Positions 9,472 to 17,980 of a stretch of 64,000 bases of DNA are shown in pieces (the stretch's first letter is position 1; each line of letters opens with the position of its first letter). Position numbers and translations under genes: made by a program. The stretch spans positions 7,121,717 to 7,185,716 of the forward strand of contig NZ_AP018290.1 of NCBI RefSeq assembly GCF_002368415.1, given 5' to 3'. Source of the DNA: Calothrix sp. NIES-4105 (GTDB lineage Bacteria; Cyanobacteriota; Cyanobacteriia; Cyanobacteriales; Nostocaceae). The notes under the pieces are model-generated. The model saw only the letters and a list, made by a program, of their open reading frames with translations, had not been told where the DNA came from and searched no databases.

Positions 9472-11763
9472 ATGCAAAATAATGATTTTAACGCTTTGGG
9501 TAATGGAAGCGTCAATGGTAATGGCAATGGAAATGGAAATGGTAAGTCGAAGGTGCCATCACCAGAAAATCCTAATAATATGCCATCTTTGAGCATGGGT
9601 GAGTCGCGCGGAACAGGTGAAATGATATCTGCTACTATGAATGCTGACTCTTATAGTGCGATGCAAAAAGTGCTTGTAGAGTTACGAGTCTCTAGAACAC
9701 AAGGTGTACTTGGTGTATCTGAGAATGTCGGCGCCAGCATTGAAAGCTTTCGGCTCGATACCGCATATGAACCAGTTCCAGTTGCTGCACCTGGCAACCT
9801 TGTTGCAAGTCTTATGGCTGCTAATGAAGAGACTTATATCATTCGCGGTGAAGTCGAAGAACGTAGAATTGCTGAACTTGAAGCTCAACCCAGTGTTGTC
9901 AAGGTTTACAAAGATACCCCTATCGCACCCTTTAATCCATCAGTTTTGGAAAAGACTACCTATGATTTAGTCAAACCGATGGATGGTAAAGGCAACTGTC
10001 CTGTTGGTACTTGTGACTGTTCACCTACTACACCAAAAGGCACAATTGCTTCGGTTGCTTCTTATTTTGGTGTAGACCAAATTTGGGCTGCTGGATTTAG
10101 AGGTCAAGGTATTGTAGTTGGTGTCGTTGATGGTGGTATTACTGCGGAAGGGCGCCCAGTTGATCCATTTGAAGGTATTCGTCGTATTCCAAATGTGATT
10201 GGTGGGCCTGCACAAGATTGGGGAACCAAAGCGCGTTCGTGGGGCGAACATGGTAACATGTGTGCTACAGATATTCTTGGAATGGCGCCGGAAGCTAAGT
10301 TATATGACTGTCGTATTGCTGGTGGTGACTCGATATCTAACGCACTATCTGTATTTCAATGGGCAATTAACCAGCATCGTACTGATGGTACACCACATAT
10401 TCTTTCTAATAGCTGGGGTATTTATCAGAAAAGCTGGGATGAATTTTACGCTACCAACTCAGACCACCCTTTCACTCGTAAGGTTGTAGAAGCAATTAAC
10501 GAAGGAATTATTATACTGTTTGCAGCAGGTAATTGTGGCGGTACTTGTCCAGCAGACCGTTGCGGTGGTGATAGTGGTTCTGGTAAAAGTATTTGGGGTG
10601 CTAATGGACATCCGCTAGTAATGACAGTCGGCGCCGTAAATAAAGACGAACAATTCGTTGGTTACAGTAGCCAAGGTCCAGCAGCACTCGACCCTAACAA
10701 ACCTGATTTCTGTTCAGTCACTCACTTCCGAGGTTATTTTGGCAGCGATAACGGTACTTCAGCGGCTTGTCCAATTGCTGCAGGTGTGGCAGCATTATTC
10801 ACACAAGCAAAACCAGGTATGACCCAAGAGGAAATGAAAAACCTCTTCAAGCAGACTGCAAAGAATATTGGTGAACCTGGTTTTGACCAAAATACTGGTG
10901 CAGGTATAATTCAACCTAAAGTTGCTTTTGATAAATTAAATCTCCAATTGCCTCGTTGGAGCGAGTGGGAAAGCTTAGGTGGAAATGCATTCTCGGCGCC
11001 TGCTGCTGTGGCAAGTGGCGAAAAACATCTTAATATCTTTGCTATCGGTGGTGATAGTGCCGTGTACGAAAAAACATGGGATGGTACGACTTGGAGCGAA
11101 TGGGAAAGTCTCAGTGGGTTTGCAATATCGGCGCCTACAGCAATATCATCAGCACCATTACGCATTAATACATTCACTATTGGTCAAAAACGCCAAGTAC
11201 AACGTTTATCTTGCAGCAATACAGATTGGGGCGCCTGTGAATGGGAAAATCTAGGTGGTTTTTGTAAGCATGGTATTGCAGCCTCAACTTGGGGCACACG
11301 TCAGGATGTCTTCACTGTCGGTGCAGATAACGCCGTTTACCAAATGACTTGGAATGGTAATGGTTGGAGTAACTGGACAAATTTAGGTGGGTTTGCACTA
11401 TCGGCGCCTACAGCAGTATCTTGGGGCGAAAATAGAATTGACCTATTTATACGCAGTGGCGACCATGCTATCTACCATAAATACTGGAACGGTCAAGTAT
11501 GGAGTGATTGGGTATCTTTAGGTGGTTTATGGCTGTATGCACCTAGTGTAACTTCATGGGGCGCCAACCGTTTAGATGTCTTCGCAGTTGGTACAGATAA
11601 CGCAGTCTACCGCAAATACTCAGATGGCGTAACTTGGAGTTCCTGGGAAAATATCGGTGGTACAGCTATCTCGGCGCCTGCCTCAACATCACAAGGAAAG
11701 AATAAACTTGATGTATTTATAGTCGGTGGCAATAACGCTGTTTATAAAAAGTCACTCTCGTAA
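9472..11763 (+). CDS. Subtilisin-like serine protease with six C-terminal lectin-like repeats
   Basis: 763 residues. An Asn/Gly-rich start (GNGSVNGNGNGNGNGK) and a ~150-residue region that may act as a propeptide are followed by an S8 peptidase domain at about 195-490. The triad is Asp220 (GVVDGG), His260 (GEHGN), Ser430 (NGTSAACP), with oxyanion Asn354 (AAGNCGG). From about residue 495, six repeats of ~46 residues follow (WSEWESLGG...SAP...WG...DVF..G.DNAVY.K), resembling the DUF346/PLL-type beta-propeller lectins. So this looks like a protease targeted to glycans or a surface. I see no classical signal peptide, so the export route is unclear. Four repeats encode Ser-Ala-Pro with TCGGCGCCT. 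A terminator follows at 11859. Confidence 0.88.
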   Translation: MQNNDFNALGNGSVNGNGNGNGNGKSKVPSPENPNNMPSLSMGESRGTGEMISATMNADSYSAMQKVLVELRVSRTQGVLGVSENVGASIESFRLDTAYEPVPVAAPGNLVASLMAANEETYIIRGEVEERRIAELEAQPSVVKVYKDTPIAPFNPSVLEKTTYDLVKPMDGKGNCPVGTCDCSPTTPKGTIASVASYFGVDQIWAAGFRGQGIVVGVVDGGITAEGRPVDPFEGIRRIPNVIGGPAQDWGTKARSWGEHGNMCATDILGMAPEAKLYDCRIAGGDSISNALSVFQWAINQHRTDGTPHILSNSWGIYQKSWDEFYATNSDHPFTRKVVEAINEGIIILFAAGNCGGTCPADRCGGDSGSGKSIWGANGHPLVMTVGAVNKDEQFVGYSSQGPAALDPNKPDFCSVTHFRGYFGSDNGTSAACPIAAGVAALFTQAKPGMTQEEMKNLFKQTAKNIGEPGFDQNTGAGIIQPKVAFDKLNLQLPRWSEWESLGGNAFSAPAAVASGEKHLNIFAIGGDSAVYEKTWDGTTWSEWESLSGFAISAPTAISSAPLRINTFTIGQKRQVQRLSCSNTDWGACEWENLGGFCKHGIAASTWGTRQDVFTVGADNAVYQMTWNGNGWSNWTNLGGFALSAPTAVSWGENRIDLFIRSGDHAIYHKYWNGQVWSDWVSLGGLWLYAPSVTSWGANRLDVFAVGTDNAVYRKYSDGVTWSSWENIGGTAISAPASTSQGKNKLDVFIVGGNNAVYKKSLS

Positions 11764-11858
11764 TCAAAGTTTGTTGCTGTTCATGACTTAATTGAACACC
11801 TCAATATCGTTTATTTCATATACCTTGACTTGACTAGAATTTATACGTGATGCATAAA

Positions 11859-11890
11859 CGCGACACCCTAAAAAGTGTCGCGCTTTTTTG
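11859..11890 (+). terminator. Rho-independent terminator
   Basis: CGCGACAC/GTGTCGCG stem (11859-11866 with 11875-11882), eight-base loop CCTAAAAA, followed by CTTTTTTG. Placed about 95 bases after the subtilase stop codon. The next gene is convergent. Confidence 0.85.
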
Positions 11891-11972
11891 TGACGCAATA
11901 AGGTAAATTGCCCTAAACCAAATAAGTAAAAACCCTTGTGGAACGGGCATCACTGACCGTATAGTACAAAAG

Positions 11973-12404
11973 TTACTTATCTAATGGCTCATTAAACTCA
12001 ATTTCATCACGTTTAATAGTCACATCATACTTACCAAAGAAATTCTGCCCTAAAAGACCAGTTTCTTCTTTTGAATCAATAATAGCTACCTCCAGATTAT
12101 CTACCTTTGCTCCCCCAACTTCGATGGACTTGACAAAGCCAATTGGAAATTTTTCGACTTTACCACTTGCCATGATAAAGTAACCTTCCCTGACTGGCTC
12201 GACGTTTAAATCCGAAGCCATCTTTTTATTGATACTAGTTTTACTCGCGCCAGTATCTACAAGCATTTCTTGTTCCTGGGCGCCATTAAAAGTTACATCA
12301 ATGATTGGGCATCCACCATCTCGGCGTTTAATCCTTGCTGGGCCATCTTTACGTGGATAATGAATAATTAAAATAGCCAAAAGAACCGCGACGGCAAACT
12401 CCAT
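11973..12404 (-). CDS. Retropepsin-like aspartyl protease, membrane-anchored
   Basis: 143 residues. The N-terminus MEFAVAVLLAILIIHYPRK is a signal anchor. The rest is a single retroviral-type aspartic protease lobe: active-site LVDTGASKTSI, flap region around YFIMASGKVEKFPIG, and the closing GLLGQNFFGKYDVTI. Such one-lobe enzymes work as dimers. Upstream, GGAGG stands seven bases before the ATG. It lies between the subtilase gene (convergent) and a same-strand GDSL autotransporter. A periplasmic processing role is possible but not shown. Confidence 0.85.
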   Translation of the reverse strand: MEFAVAVLLAILIIHYPRKDGPARIKRRDGGCPIIDVTFNGAQEQEMLVDTGASKTSINKKMASDLNVEPVREGYFIMASGKVEKFPIGFVKSIEVGGAKVDNLEVAIIDSKEETGLLGQNFFGKYDVTIKRDEIEFNEPLDK

Positions 12405-12495
12405 TTTAAATCCTCCGCGAAAATACTTGTGTTTAACTGTGTAAAAGACTTAACTTTTAACACAAGTTCTTACTGAAGGATTCCGGATTTTAGGC

Positions 12496-14319
12496 TTAAA
12501 ATTGATAGCGAATTTCCCCTTTAACCGTATTATCACTAAAGTCATTCTGTCCAATGACAGCTTCGTAGTCTATTGCTCCAGCAACGTTGCGTGAAAATAA
12601 TACTTGTACTCCTGCACCTAATCTAAAGCGGTCGCGGTCTGGTTCTAGAGTTTGCGAACGCATGGGAATACCAGGTTGAGTTACCAGTTCTGAGGTAATA
12701 GTACGACTATCGTTACCAAACTCATGTTCATAACTCGCGCGCACATTCGGGATAACTTTACTATCTTTACCTGCATCGATAGTAACTGAAGCGATTGCGC
12801 CAACACTCATTACAAACGAGTCAACTTGCTGGTCATTAACTTTCATATTCAAACTATCGGCGCCTTTTTCGGTATAGCCATCTATACTAACCCGGTTATA
12901 ACGTAAACCAACAGTCGGACCATAAGCAACGTTCTGTGATTTTGCCACATAACCGCTGTTGACATTTACAGAAAACTGACTCCCACTCGGTTTAGCAACA
13001 GCAGTACGGTTATCAAAATTGGTTGTGCGCTTGATGTCATAGTCATTATCACCATACCCTAAAACTCCATTGACGTAGAAATTATCTCCAATGTAATTGC
13101 TGTAAAGCGATATAGCATAACCATCAATATCAATACTGCCTCGGTTTTGTTTTAAGTCTGTATCGTTGCTTGTGTAACCTAAAGCCAAACCTACAGCAAG
13201 ATTATCTGCAACATGATAATCAACACCAGCAGTTACACCCGATGTTGTAAAGTCATAACCTGGATATTTGCTTGATGATTCTCTGTCTCCAAAATTGACA
13301 TCACCATTAATAAATACTCCCACACGGTTTTTATCACCTGGTGTTGCAGGTGTAGTGCGTAAAGCTTGCAAACGCGCGTCGATAAGTTGTGTTTGTCTGC
13401 GTGCAAAGTTCAAACCAACTTCACCTTGAGGAACAAAAGCAGACGGAGCATTAATGACAGAAGCAGCATACTGCGCGATTATCTCATGTGCCTTCGTAGT
13501 AGGATGAAGCTCATCCCAGAATAAATATTGGTTTGGATTTGAACATAACGTACCCGCAGCTCGATTCAAGCAAGGTTGAGAAACGTTCGTCAATCCAAAT
13601 CTGTCTGGCTTTGCCGTAACTTCTGTAAATACAGCATTGACATCCAACGGAATGATATTAATGTCTTTGCGACTTCTAGCTATTGTCCCCAATGCAATAT
13701 TTAAATTTCGATTATGCTGAATAGTCAAGTTCGTGCTTGTACTCGCAGTCCCCAACGCTTGCTCTTGAGGTGTACTGCCTAATGTAGGCAAATTCGCCAC
13801 GATTATATTACGGGCGCCTTTATCGATTAGAGTATTGACCGCAGTCGATATATTATTTACTACAACTTGTGAATCAGTAGCTCGTAATATAGACGGTTGA
13901 GCCAAGTAATCATTGGCACCAATTGATATGGCAAACAGCGCATTTGGGTCAACGGCGCCTTGTGATGAAACAAACTGATTGATTTGAAACGGCAAGGATG
14001 GGAACTGGGCGTTAAGTAAAGGATTCAAAGCGTTTAAATTACCAGAAGTCGAACCACCAACAGCATAGTTAATACTCGAAGCTGGAACGATTTTAAGTTG
14101 AGAACCCAAAATTTCAGCCCACACAGGACCATTAGAGAAACGTCCTTGAAAATATGGTGGAGTCGTAGGAACTTGGTTTCCTGTCAATCTGTACAAATTG
14201 CCATTGTCTACTAAACTGTCGCCAAAGATGAAATATTGATTATATTGTTGTGCCAAAGCTTTTAACGGTGATAATACTGAAGCGCTCAACAATAAAGCAG
14301 TAATAAATATTTTTCTCAT
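12496..14319 (-). CDS. GDSL esterase/lipase autotransporter
   Basis: 607 residues. The signal peptide ends around ALA-QQYNQY. SGNH hydrolase domain at about 28-295: nucleophile Ser35 in FGDSLVDNGN, block III ISIGANDYLA, and the catalytic pair Asp269/His272 in WDELHP. The C-terminal ~280 residues form an autotransporter beta-barrel with alternating strands (GVTAGVDYHVADNLAVGLAL, GPTVGLRYNRV) and the terminal aromatic signature GEIRYQF. The enzyme should therefore be displayed on the outer membrane and hydrolyse esters or lipids outside the cell. Monocistronic; about 90 bases separate it from the downstream aspartyl protease. Confidence 0.92.
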   Translation of the reverse strand: MRKIFITALLLSASVLSPLKALAQQYNQYFIFGDSLVDNGNLYRLTGNQVPTTPPYFQGRFSNGPVWAEILGSQLKIVPASSINYAVGGSTSGNLNALNPLLNAQFPSLPFQINQFVSSQGAVDPNALFAISIGANDYLAQPSILRATDSQVVVNNISTAVNTLIDKGARNIIVANLPTLGSTPQEQALGTASTSTNLTIQHNRNLNIALGTIARSRKDINIIPLDVNAVFTEVTAKPDRFGLTNVSQPCLNRAAGTLCSNPNQYLFWDELHPTTKAHEIIAQYAASVINAPSAFVPQGEVGLNFARRQTQLIDARLQALRTTPATPGDKNRVGVFINGDVNFGDRESSSKYPGYDFTTSGVTAGVDYHVADNLAVGLALGYTSNDTDLKQNRGSIDIDGYAISLYSNYIGDNFYVNGVLGYGDNDYDIKRTTNFDNRTAVAKPSGSQFSVNVNSGYVAKSQNVAYGPTVGLRYNRVSIDGYTEKGADSLNMKVNDQQVDSFVMSVGAIASVTIDAGKDSKVIPNVRASYEHEFGNDSRTITSELVTQPGIPMRSQTLEPDRDRFRLGAGVQVLFSRNVAGAIDYEAVIGQNDFSDNTVKGEIRYQF

Positions 14320-14646
14320 TGTAATTACTTAATATTTAATTGTTTGTGTACTATAAATTACTCTCAATTTTTATAATATGCAAGTGTTGATAACTACTTT
14401 AATATCCCAGCTACGTAAGTATTTGGTAAAGATTTAATGTAGATTTGGCGCCTTTAATATAGTTGCTATACGTACAGAGTTAAGCTGAATAGATTAGAAT
14501 CACGGCTCGTTAAAATTGTCCTCAGCAAAATTACTCATAAAATTGTAAATTTTTGTGAATATTTCTCTGGCTGGATACGAAAAATTACGTAATTTGGTAA
14601 AAGTTAACTAATAAGACTTTAAAAACATTACAAACTACCCAACTCA
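14320..14646. other. Divergent promoter region, nothing distinctive
   Basis: 327 AT-rich bases between the start of the GDSL autotransporter and the start of the small secreted protein. It must hold promoters for both, but I could not assign boxes with confidence. One GGCGCC at 14448. Confidence 0.4.
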
Positions 14647-15225
14647 ATGAAAACGAGCCTTATAAAAATAATCACAATATTTTCAGTATCATTGGGAGGA
14701 ATAGGGTTAGTAGGGGGAGGATTTTTTCTCTCGCGCGCGCTGGATAAAAGCGAGGCAAACCAAATAGTTAAAGATACAGGGCGTTATCAAGAAGTACGCT
14801 CAAAGCTATGGTTAAATCAAGCACAGATAAAACATTTTCCTACTCAAATACCTGTTGACGCTACAGGGGTCCGCTTTGTTTACTCACCTGGGTACATGCA
14901 AGGGGGTAACGTGTTGCAATTACGAATGAAACAGCCACAATCTAAAATAGCCACTTTAGCAACGCAATATCGTCAAGCTGCCAAATATAAATTCAGAGGT
15001 GGTAACACAAACGAGCATATCAACAAGCCTAATGGCGTACCTACCACATTTTTCCACACCAGCGACGACACCACTGATAATACATTTCCCTTTGAATATG
15101 AAATCTTGGTATTAGGCGCCGACGATAAGGGTCGCAAAGATTTTCAATGGAACCACGGAGACAGTTACGGCGTCGCCATCAACCCCCAAGCATCCGAAAT
15201 AATATATTGGGCAGAAGCATGGTAG
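14647..15225 (+). CDS. Hypothetical secreted or membrane-anchored protein
   Basis: 192 residues, family not recognised. The N-terminus (MKTSLIKIITIFSVSLGGIG, then a Gly/Phe-rich hydrophobic stretch to about residue 32) is a signal peptide or anchor. The rest is soluble, with QIPVDATGVRFVYSPGYMQG and a C-terminus INPQASEIIYWAEAW. A short stretch repeating the last codons lies 650 bases downstream (15878-15925), which shows that a second copy of this gene once existed next to it. No neighbours suggest a function. Confidence 0.65.
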   Translation: MKTSLIKIITIFSVSLGGIGLVGGGFFLSRALDKSEANQIVKDTGRYQEVRSKLWLNQAQIKHFPTQIPVDATGVRFVYSPGYMQGGNVLQLRMKQPQSKIATLATQYRQAAKYKFRGGNTNEHINKPNGVPTTFFHTSDDTTDNTFPFEYEILVLGADDKGRKDFQWNHGDSYGVAINPQASEIIYWAEAW

Positions 15226-15545
15226 GGGCGGGTTAACAGATACGCTTGTAATAAACGAAAATACTTGTAAACCCGCCCCTAAATTTGGATATAAATCAAA
15301 ATCAAAATGTAAAGGCGCCATATGTAGAGACGCGCAAGCGAAGCTTCTCAGTTATCCGGAGAATATCCACTTATGGTAGAAAAATTTATCTGCGGTACAC
15401 TACCCTTCGGGAAAACTACCCTGCGGGAAAACTGCGTTTACGTTTACGTGAACGCGTCTCTACAAAGATTTGAAAATAAACTATTACGCAATTCTACATT
15501 TTATCCCTTAACAAAGGCGTATTTATAGCGCTAAAAATTCTTTTT
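15226..15545. repeat. Spacer with dispersed palindromic repeats
   Basis: GGGGCGGGTTAACAG (15227) pairs with GTAAACCCGCCCCT (15268). A second unit begins GTAGAGACGCG (15325) and closes with CGCGTCTCTAC (15452-15462). This GTAGAGACGCG...CGCGTCTCTAC element recurs at 31622, 49550, 62692 and 63374, and inside the methylase gene at 23169. No coding potential supported. Confidence 0.65.
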
Positions 15546-15861
15546 CCTAAATAGTCCAGCAAGCTGTTGGACTATTTTTAGGTCTTGTTAAAACTTAATC
15601 ACAGACAATTGTGCAGCAACCTGCTGCACAAATTATTTAGTCTTATAACTCTATGGAGATTTAATATAGATTGCACTATATATATTCTTATAAAAAATCA
15701 ACAGGTAATTGGAGACATTTCGGCTGCGTTTTAACCCGCATAGGGTTGAAAACCAATATGCTAATAGTGTAAGTCCTCTTATAGAGGACTGAGTTATAAA
15801 TATTCTTACATTCCATTAAAATGGAATTGCGTTATCAGCATGAGTATTTTCAATCTCATGC
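15546..15861. ncRNA. Cluster of six hairpins, candidate structured RNA
   Basis: Six consecutive stems with unrelated sequences: CCTAAATAGTCCA/TGGACTATTTTTAGG (15546-15582, two-base bulge), TTGTGCAGCA/TGCTGCACAA (15609-15631), GTTTTAACCC/GGGTTGAAAAC (15728-15753), AGTCCTCT/AGAGGACT (15772-15790), ATTCCATT/AATGGAAT (15810-15827) and GCATGAG/CTCATGC (15838-15861). No open frame crosses it. Whether it is transcribed, and on which strand, is unknown. It sits between a gene and the relic of that gene's duplicate. Confidence 0.4.
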
Positions 15862-15877
15862 GGGTATATATAGTGTT

Positions 15878-15925
15878 GCAATCAACTGTCAAGCATCAGA
15901 AATAGTATATTGGGCAGAGGCATAG
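15878..15925 (+). pseudogene. Relic of the 3' end of a duplicate of the 14647-15225 gene
   Basis: Fifteen codons plus a stop read AINCQASEIVYWAEA, against AINPQASEIIYWAEAW at the end of the upstream gene. Similarity stops immediately upstream, at the hairpin cluster. Confidence 0.75.
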
Positions 15926-15953
15926 TAAATCAATTTTATATTTCAGATTTACT

Positions 15954-16559
15954 CTACCTCATCAACAACTTACCTTGACTAACTGCTGCTGCAATGGCGC
16001 CAGAATTGGCTGTAAAAACCTTAATCCCAGGCACAGTAACATAATCACCATCATCAGTAATTACCTGCGTAACTCCAGCTTTGTCCATTGCTTCTAGTAT
16101 CAGCAAGTCATAACCGTCAAGCAATTGAGTTTGAAATCTCGTTAACGCAGCATTACTCGTATCTTCACTAACCATAATATCAGTGCATACTCCAGTGGAT
16201 ATTACTTGACTCCAAGCTGCTTGGACTTCCGCTACAACTTTTGCTCTCTCTGCTGGAAAGTTGTGGCGGTATTCTTTAGGTCTTATTGCTGGGGAAAATA
16301 TTTTATTTTCCGTTTGCTCGATATTATGTGCTAATTCTGCAAGGGAAAGACCGCAGTATAAAAGTAACGATTCAGCAGCAATGGCGTTCGCTACATAAGA
16401 AGGGTAATCAGTAATCTGATAGGGGCGAGAATTTGTACTGGCATTAGTGTAGGTTTGCCAGTACCAAACATTTGTATCTATTAAAAAGATATCTTCTTTT
16501 TTTGGATAATCAGATCGAATATCGACTATCTCAGCCTGAACTATGTAATTAACTGGCAT
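15954..16559 (-). CDS. PIN-domain protein, third gene of the GHKL/STAS operon
   Basis: 201 residues, longer than a typical VapC. PIN nuclease features: FLIDTNVWYW (first Asp at residue 28), LSLAELAHNIE, and LLDGYDLLILEAM followed by VITDDGDYV, giving the acidic cluster that binds Mg2+ in these ribonucleases. Its ATG overlaps the stop of the DUF4325-like gene by one base (TAATG), so translation is probably coupled. Being the last gene behind an ATPase and a STAS-like protein, it may be the effector of a switch rather than a classical toxin; that is inference. The substrate is unknown. Confidence 0.75.
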   Translation of the reverse strand: MPVNYIVQAEIVDIRSDYPKKEDIFLIDTNVWYWQTYTNASTNSRPYQITDYPSYVANAIAAESLLLYCGLSLAELAHNIEQTENKIFSPAIRPKEYRHNFPAERAKVVAEVQAAWSQVISTGVCTDIMVSEDTSNAALTRFQTQLLDGYDLLILEAMDKAGVTQVITDDGDYVTVPGIKVFTANSGAIAAAVSQGKLLMR

Positions 16560-16906
16560 TAAAGGGTATTAGCTTGCTCGCTGATAACTTGGTCTACTCT
16601 ATTACGAAAATCTGGGTCTGAGTAATACCGCTTTGAATTTTCAATCACCAACTTGAGTATTTGCTTACCAACTTGGTTGAGGTTAGACACCTTTAAAAGA
16701 CGATTGAGGTTTTCCGGTTCGATATCTCTCAGCAGTTGCCCAATTGCGAAGTTGAAGAAGGGAGAAGCAAAAATTTTTACTCCAGCAAAGTCAAGCTCTA
16801 CAGGTTGATCTGCTAATAGTTCTGGATGAACAAGCTCATACACCTTTTGACCATCGCCAGGTGTAATACAGTTTTTGCCTACTAAATTCAGAATTTCGTG
16901 TCTCAT
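16559..16906 (-). CDS. STAS-like DUF4325-type protein
   Basis: 115 residues. The central VELDFAGVKIFASPFFNFAI matches the DUF4325 pattern (a STAS-fold module found next to GHKL ATPases): a strand with an acidic residue, then a small-residue/Phe turn, then a helix. The beginning ILNLVGKNCITPGDGQKVYE has the ..R..G..v...... helix form usual in that family. In anti-sigma-factor networks STAS proteins bind GHKL kinases. Here the ATPase gene lies 18 bases upstream and the PIN gene overlaps by one base, so the three probably act together. Confidence 0.75.
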   Translation of the reverse strand: MRHEILNLVGKNCITPGDGQKVYELVHPELLADQPVELDFAGVKIFASPFFNFAIGQLLRDIEPENLNRLLKVSNLNQVGKQILKLVIENSKRYYSDPDFRNRVDQVISEQANTL

Positions 16907-16924
16907 GGTTTTGTTTCCTCTCCC

Positions 16925-17800
16925 TTAAAACAACGGCTCATCATCGGCTTCAAAGCCCAAGGCGTAATACGACTCGTCGCACAGGAGTGTGATGTTTACC
17001 AGTGTTCCTCCAAAAAAAGTTTGTTTAATTTCGTAAACTTCTTGTTCCTTATCTATTGTCGCACATCCATCATGACTTAAAATTTGAAGTTTTCCCTTAT
17101 TTATATGAACAAATTTTTTTAAATAGTCAAGACCGATACCGCCCGTTACATTTCCAGTTCTAGTAGTTGTACCTTTTTGGAAAGCCCATTGCAATGCTTG
17201 CTCTGCTGGCAAGTTAGGGATTTTACGAAAATCACGTACATTATCGGGGATTCCCACGCCAAAATCAACCACAGTCAGTTTCAGTTCGCGTAGCTTCGGA
17301 TAGTACTGCCCACAGCTAAACACACCAATATCTGTTTGCCCATGCTCAAAAGCGTTTGCATAAATCTCCCAAGTAGTCCCAACAATCAAAGCTCTCAGAT
17401 AATCACTTATATGAACCCAGTTTCTACCAAGCCACTGTTCGGCTAAATAGTGAATTAAACCATCTCTATCTTGAGATAGGTCTTCTCTATAAGGGATGGA
17501 ATTACCTTGCCAAGGTTCATCAGCACCATTAAATGCGTAAAGAAAGCCGTTTTGCTTAAGGTTCATGCAAACGTGCCTTTTTACTGTATCCCAGTCAAAT
17601 ATGACTTTACCGCCTCGTGACTCGATGAGCCGAGCTAGGCCACCTAAAAATGCAACAGCATTCTGTCTCAAAAAGTGACACTTAGAGAAATCAAATATTA
17701 CTTCCTTTGCATTTCCTGGGACTTGCTGCCATAGTTGGAACAAACAGTCAAAGTCTTTTGGCTTGTCATTAATAGTGGGAACTTTTAGGATAAGGCTCAC
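16925..17800 (-). CDS. GHKL-fold ATP-binding protein with STAS-like N-terminal region
   Basis: 291 residues. The C-terminal half is a histidine-kinase-like ATPase: N box EIYANAFEHG (145-154), G1 VVDFGVGIPDN (177-187), G2 GNVTGGIGLDYL (216-227). The N-terminal ~80 residues (KEVIFDFSKCHFLRQNAVAF) look like a STAS/MlaB fold. There is no phospho-acceptor histidine domain, so it is closer to SpoIIAB/anti-sigma-type ATPases than to sensor kinases. First gene of a three-gene minus-strand operon, and divergent (180-bp spacer) from the PLD-helicase gene. No GGCGCC occurs between 16.0 and 18.2 kb. Confidence 0.82.
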   Translation of the reverse strand: MSLILKVPTINDKPKDFDCLFQLWQQVPGNAKEVIFDFSKCHFLRQNAVAFLGGLARLIESRGGKVIFDWDTVKRHVCMNLKQNGFLYAFNGADEPWQGNSIPYREDLSQDRDGLIHYLAEQWLGRNWVHISDYLRALIVGTTWEIYANAFEHGQTDIGVFSCGQYYPKLRELKLTVVDFGVGIPDNVRDFRKIPNLPAEQALQWAFQKGTTTRTGNVTGGIGLDYLKKFVHINKGKLQILSHDGCATIDKEQEVYEIKQTFFGGTLVNITLLCDESYYALGFEADDEPLF

Positions 17801-17980
17801 AACGATGACTGTTGGTAAAAAGGCTAAAAAACTGTGAAAGCTATATAGTGGAAGCTAACCCACACAAGACTACCATGTAAAAATATCAACTATTTAACTC
17901 ATTTTGTAAAAAATATTTTAAGAGTTTATACTCATAAAGCACCACAAGCTCACTAACAACTTCCAACTGGGTATGAACTC
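17801..17980. promoter_or_regulatory. Shared divergent promoter region of the putative defence island
   Basis: 180 AT-rich bases separate the oppositely oriented ATPase and helicase genes, so promoters for both must lie here. This allows joint control of the two halves. I could not place -10/-35 boxes with confidence. Confidence 0.45.

Noticed and set aside
15286..15473. 62-codon plus-strand frame after the small secreted protein
   Set aside because: It consists of the GTAGAGACGCG spacer repeat; the residues are a by-product.
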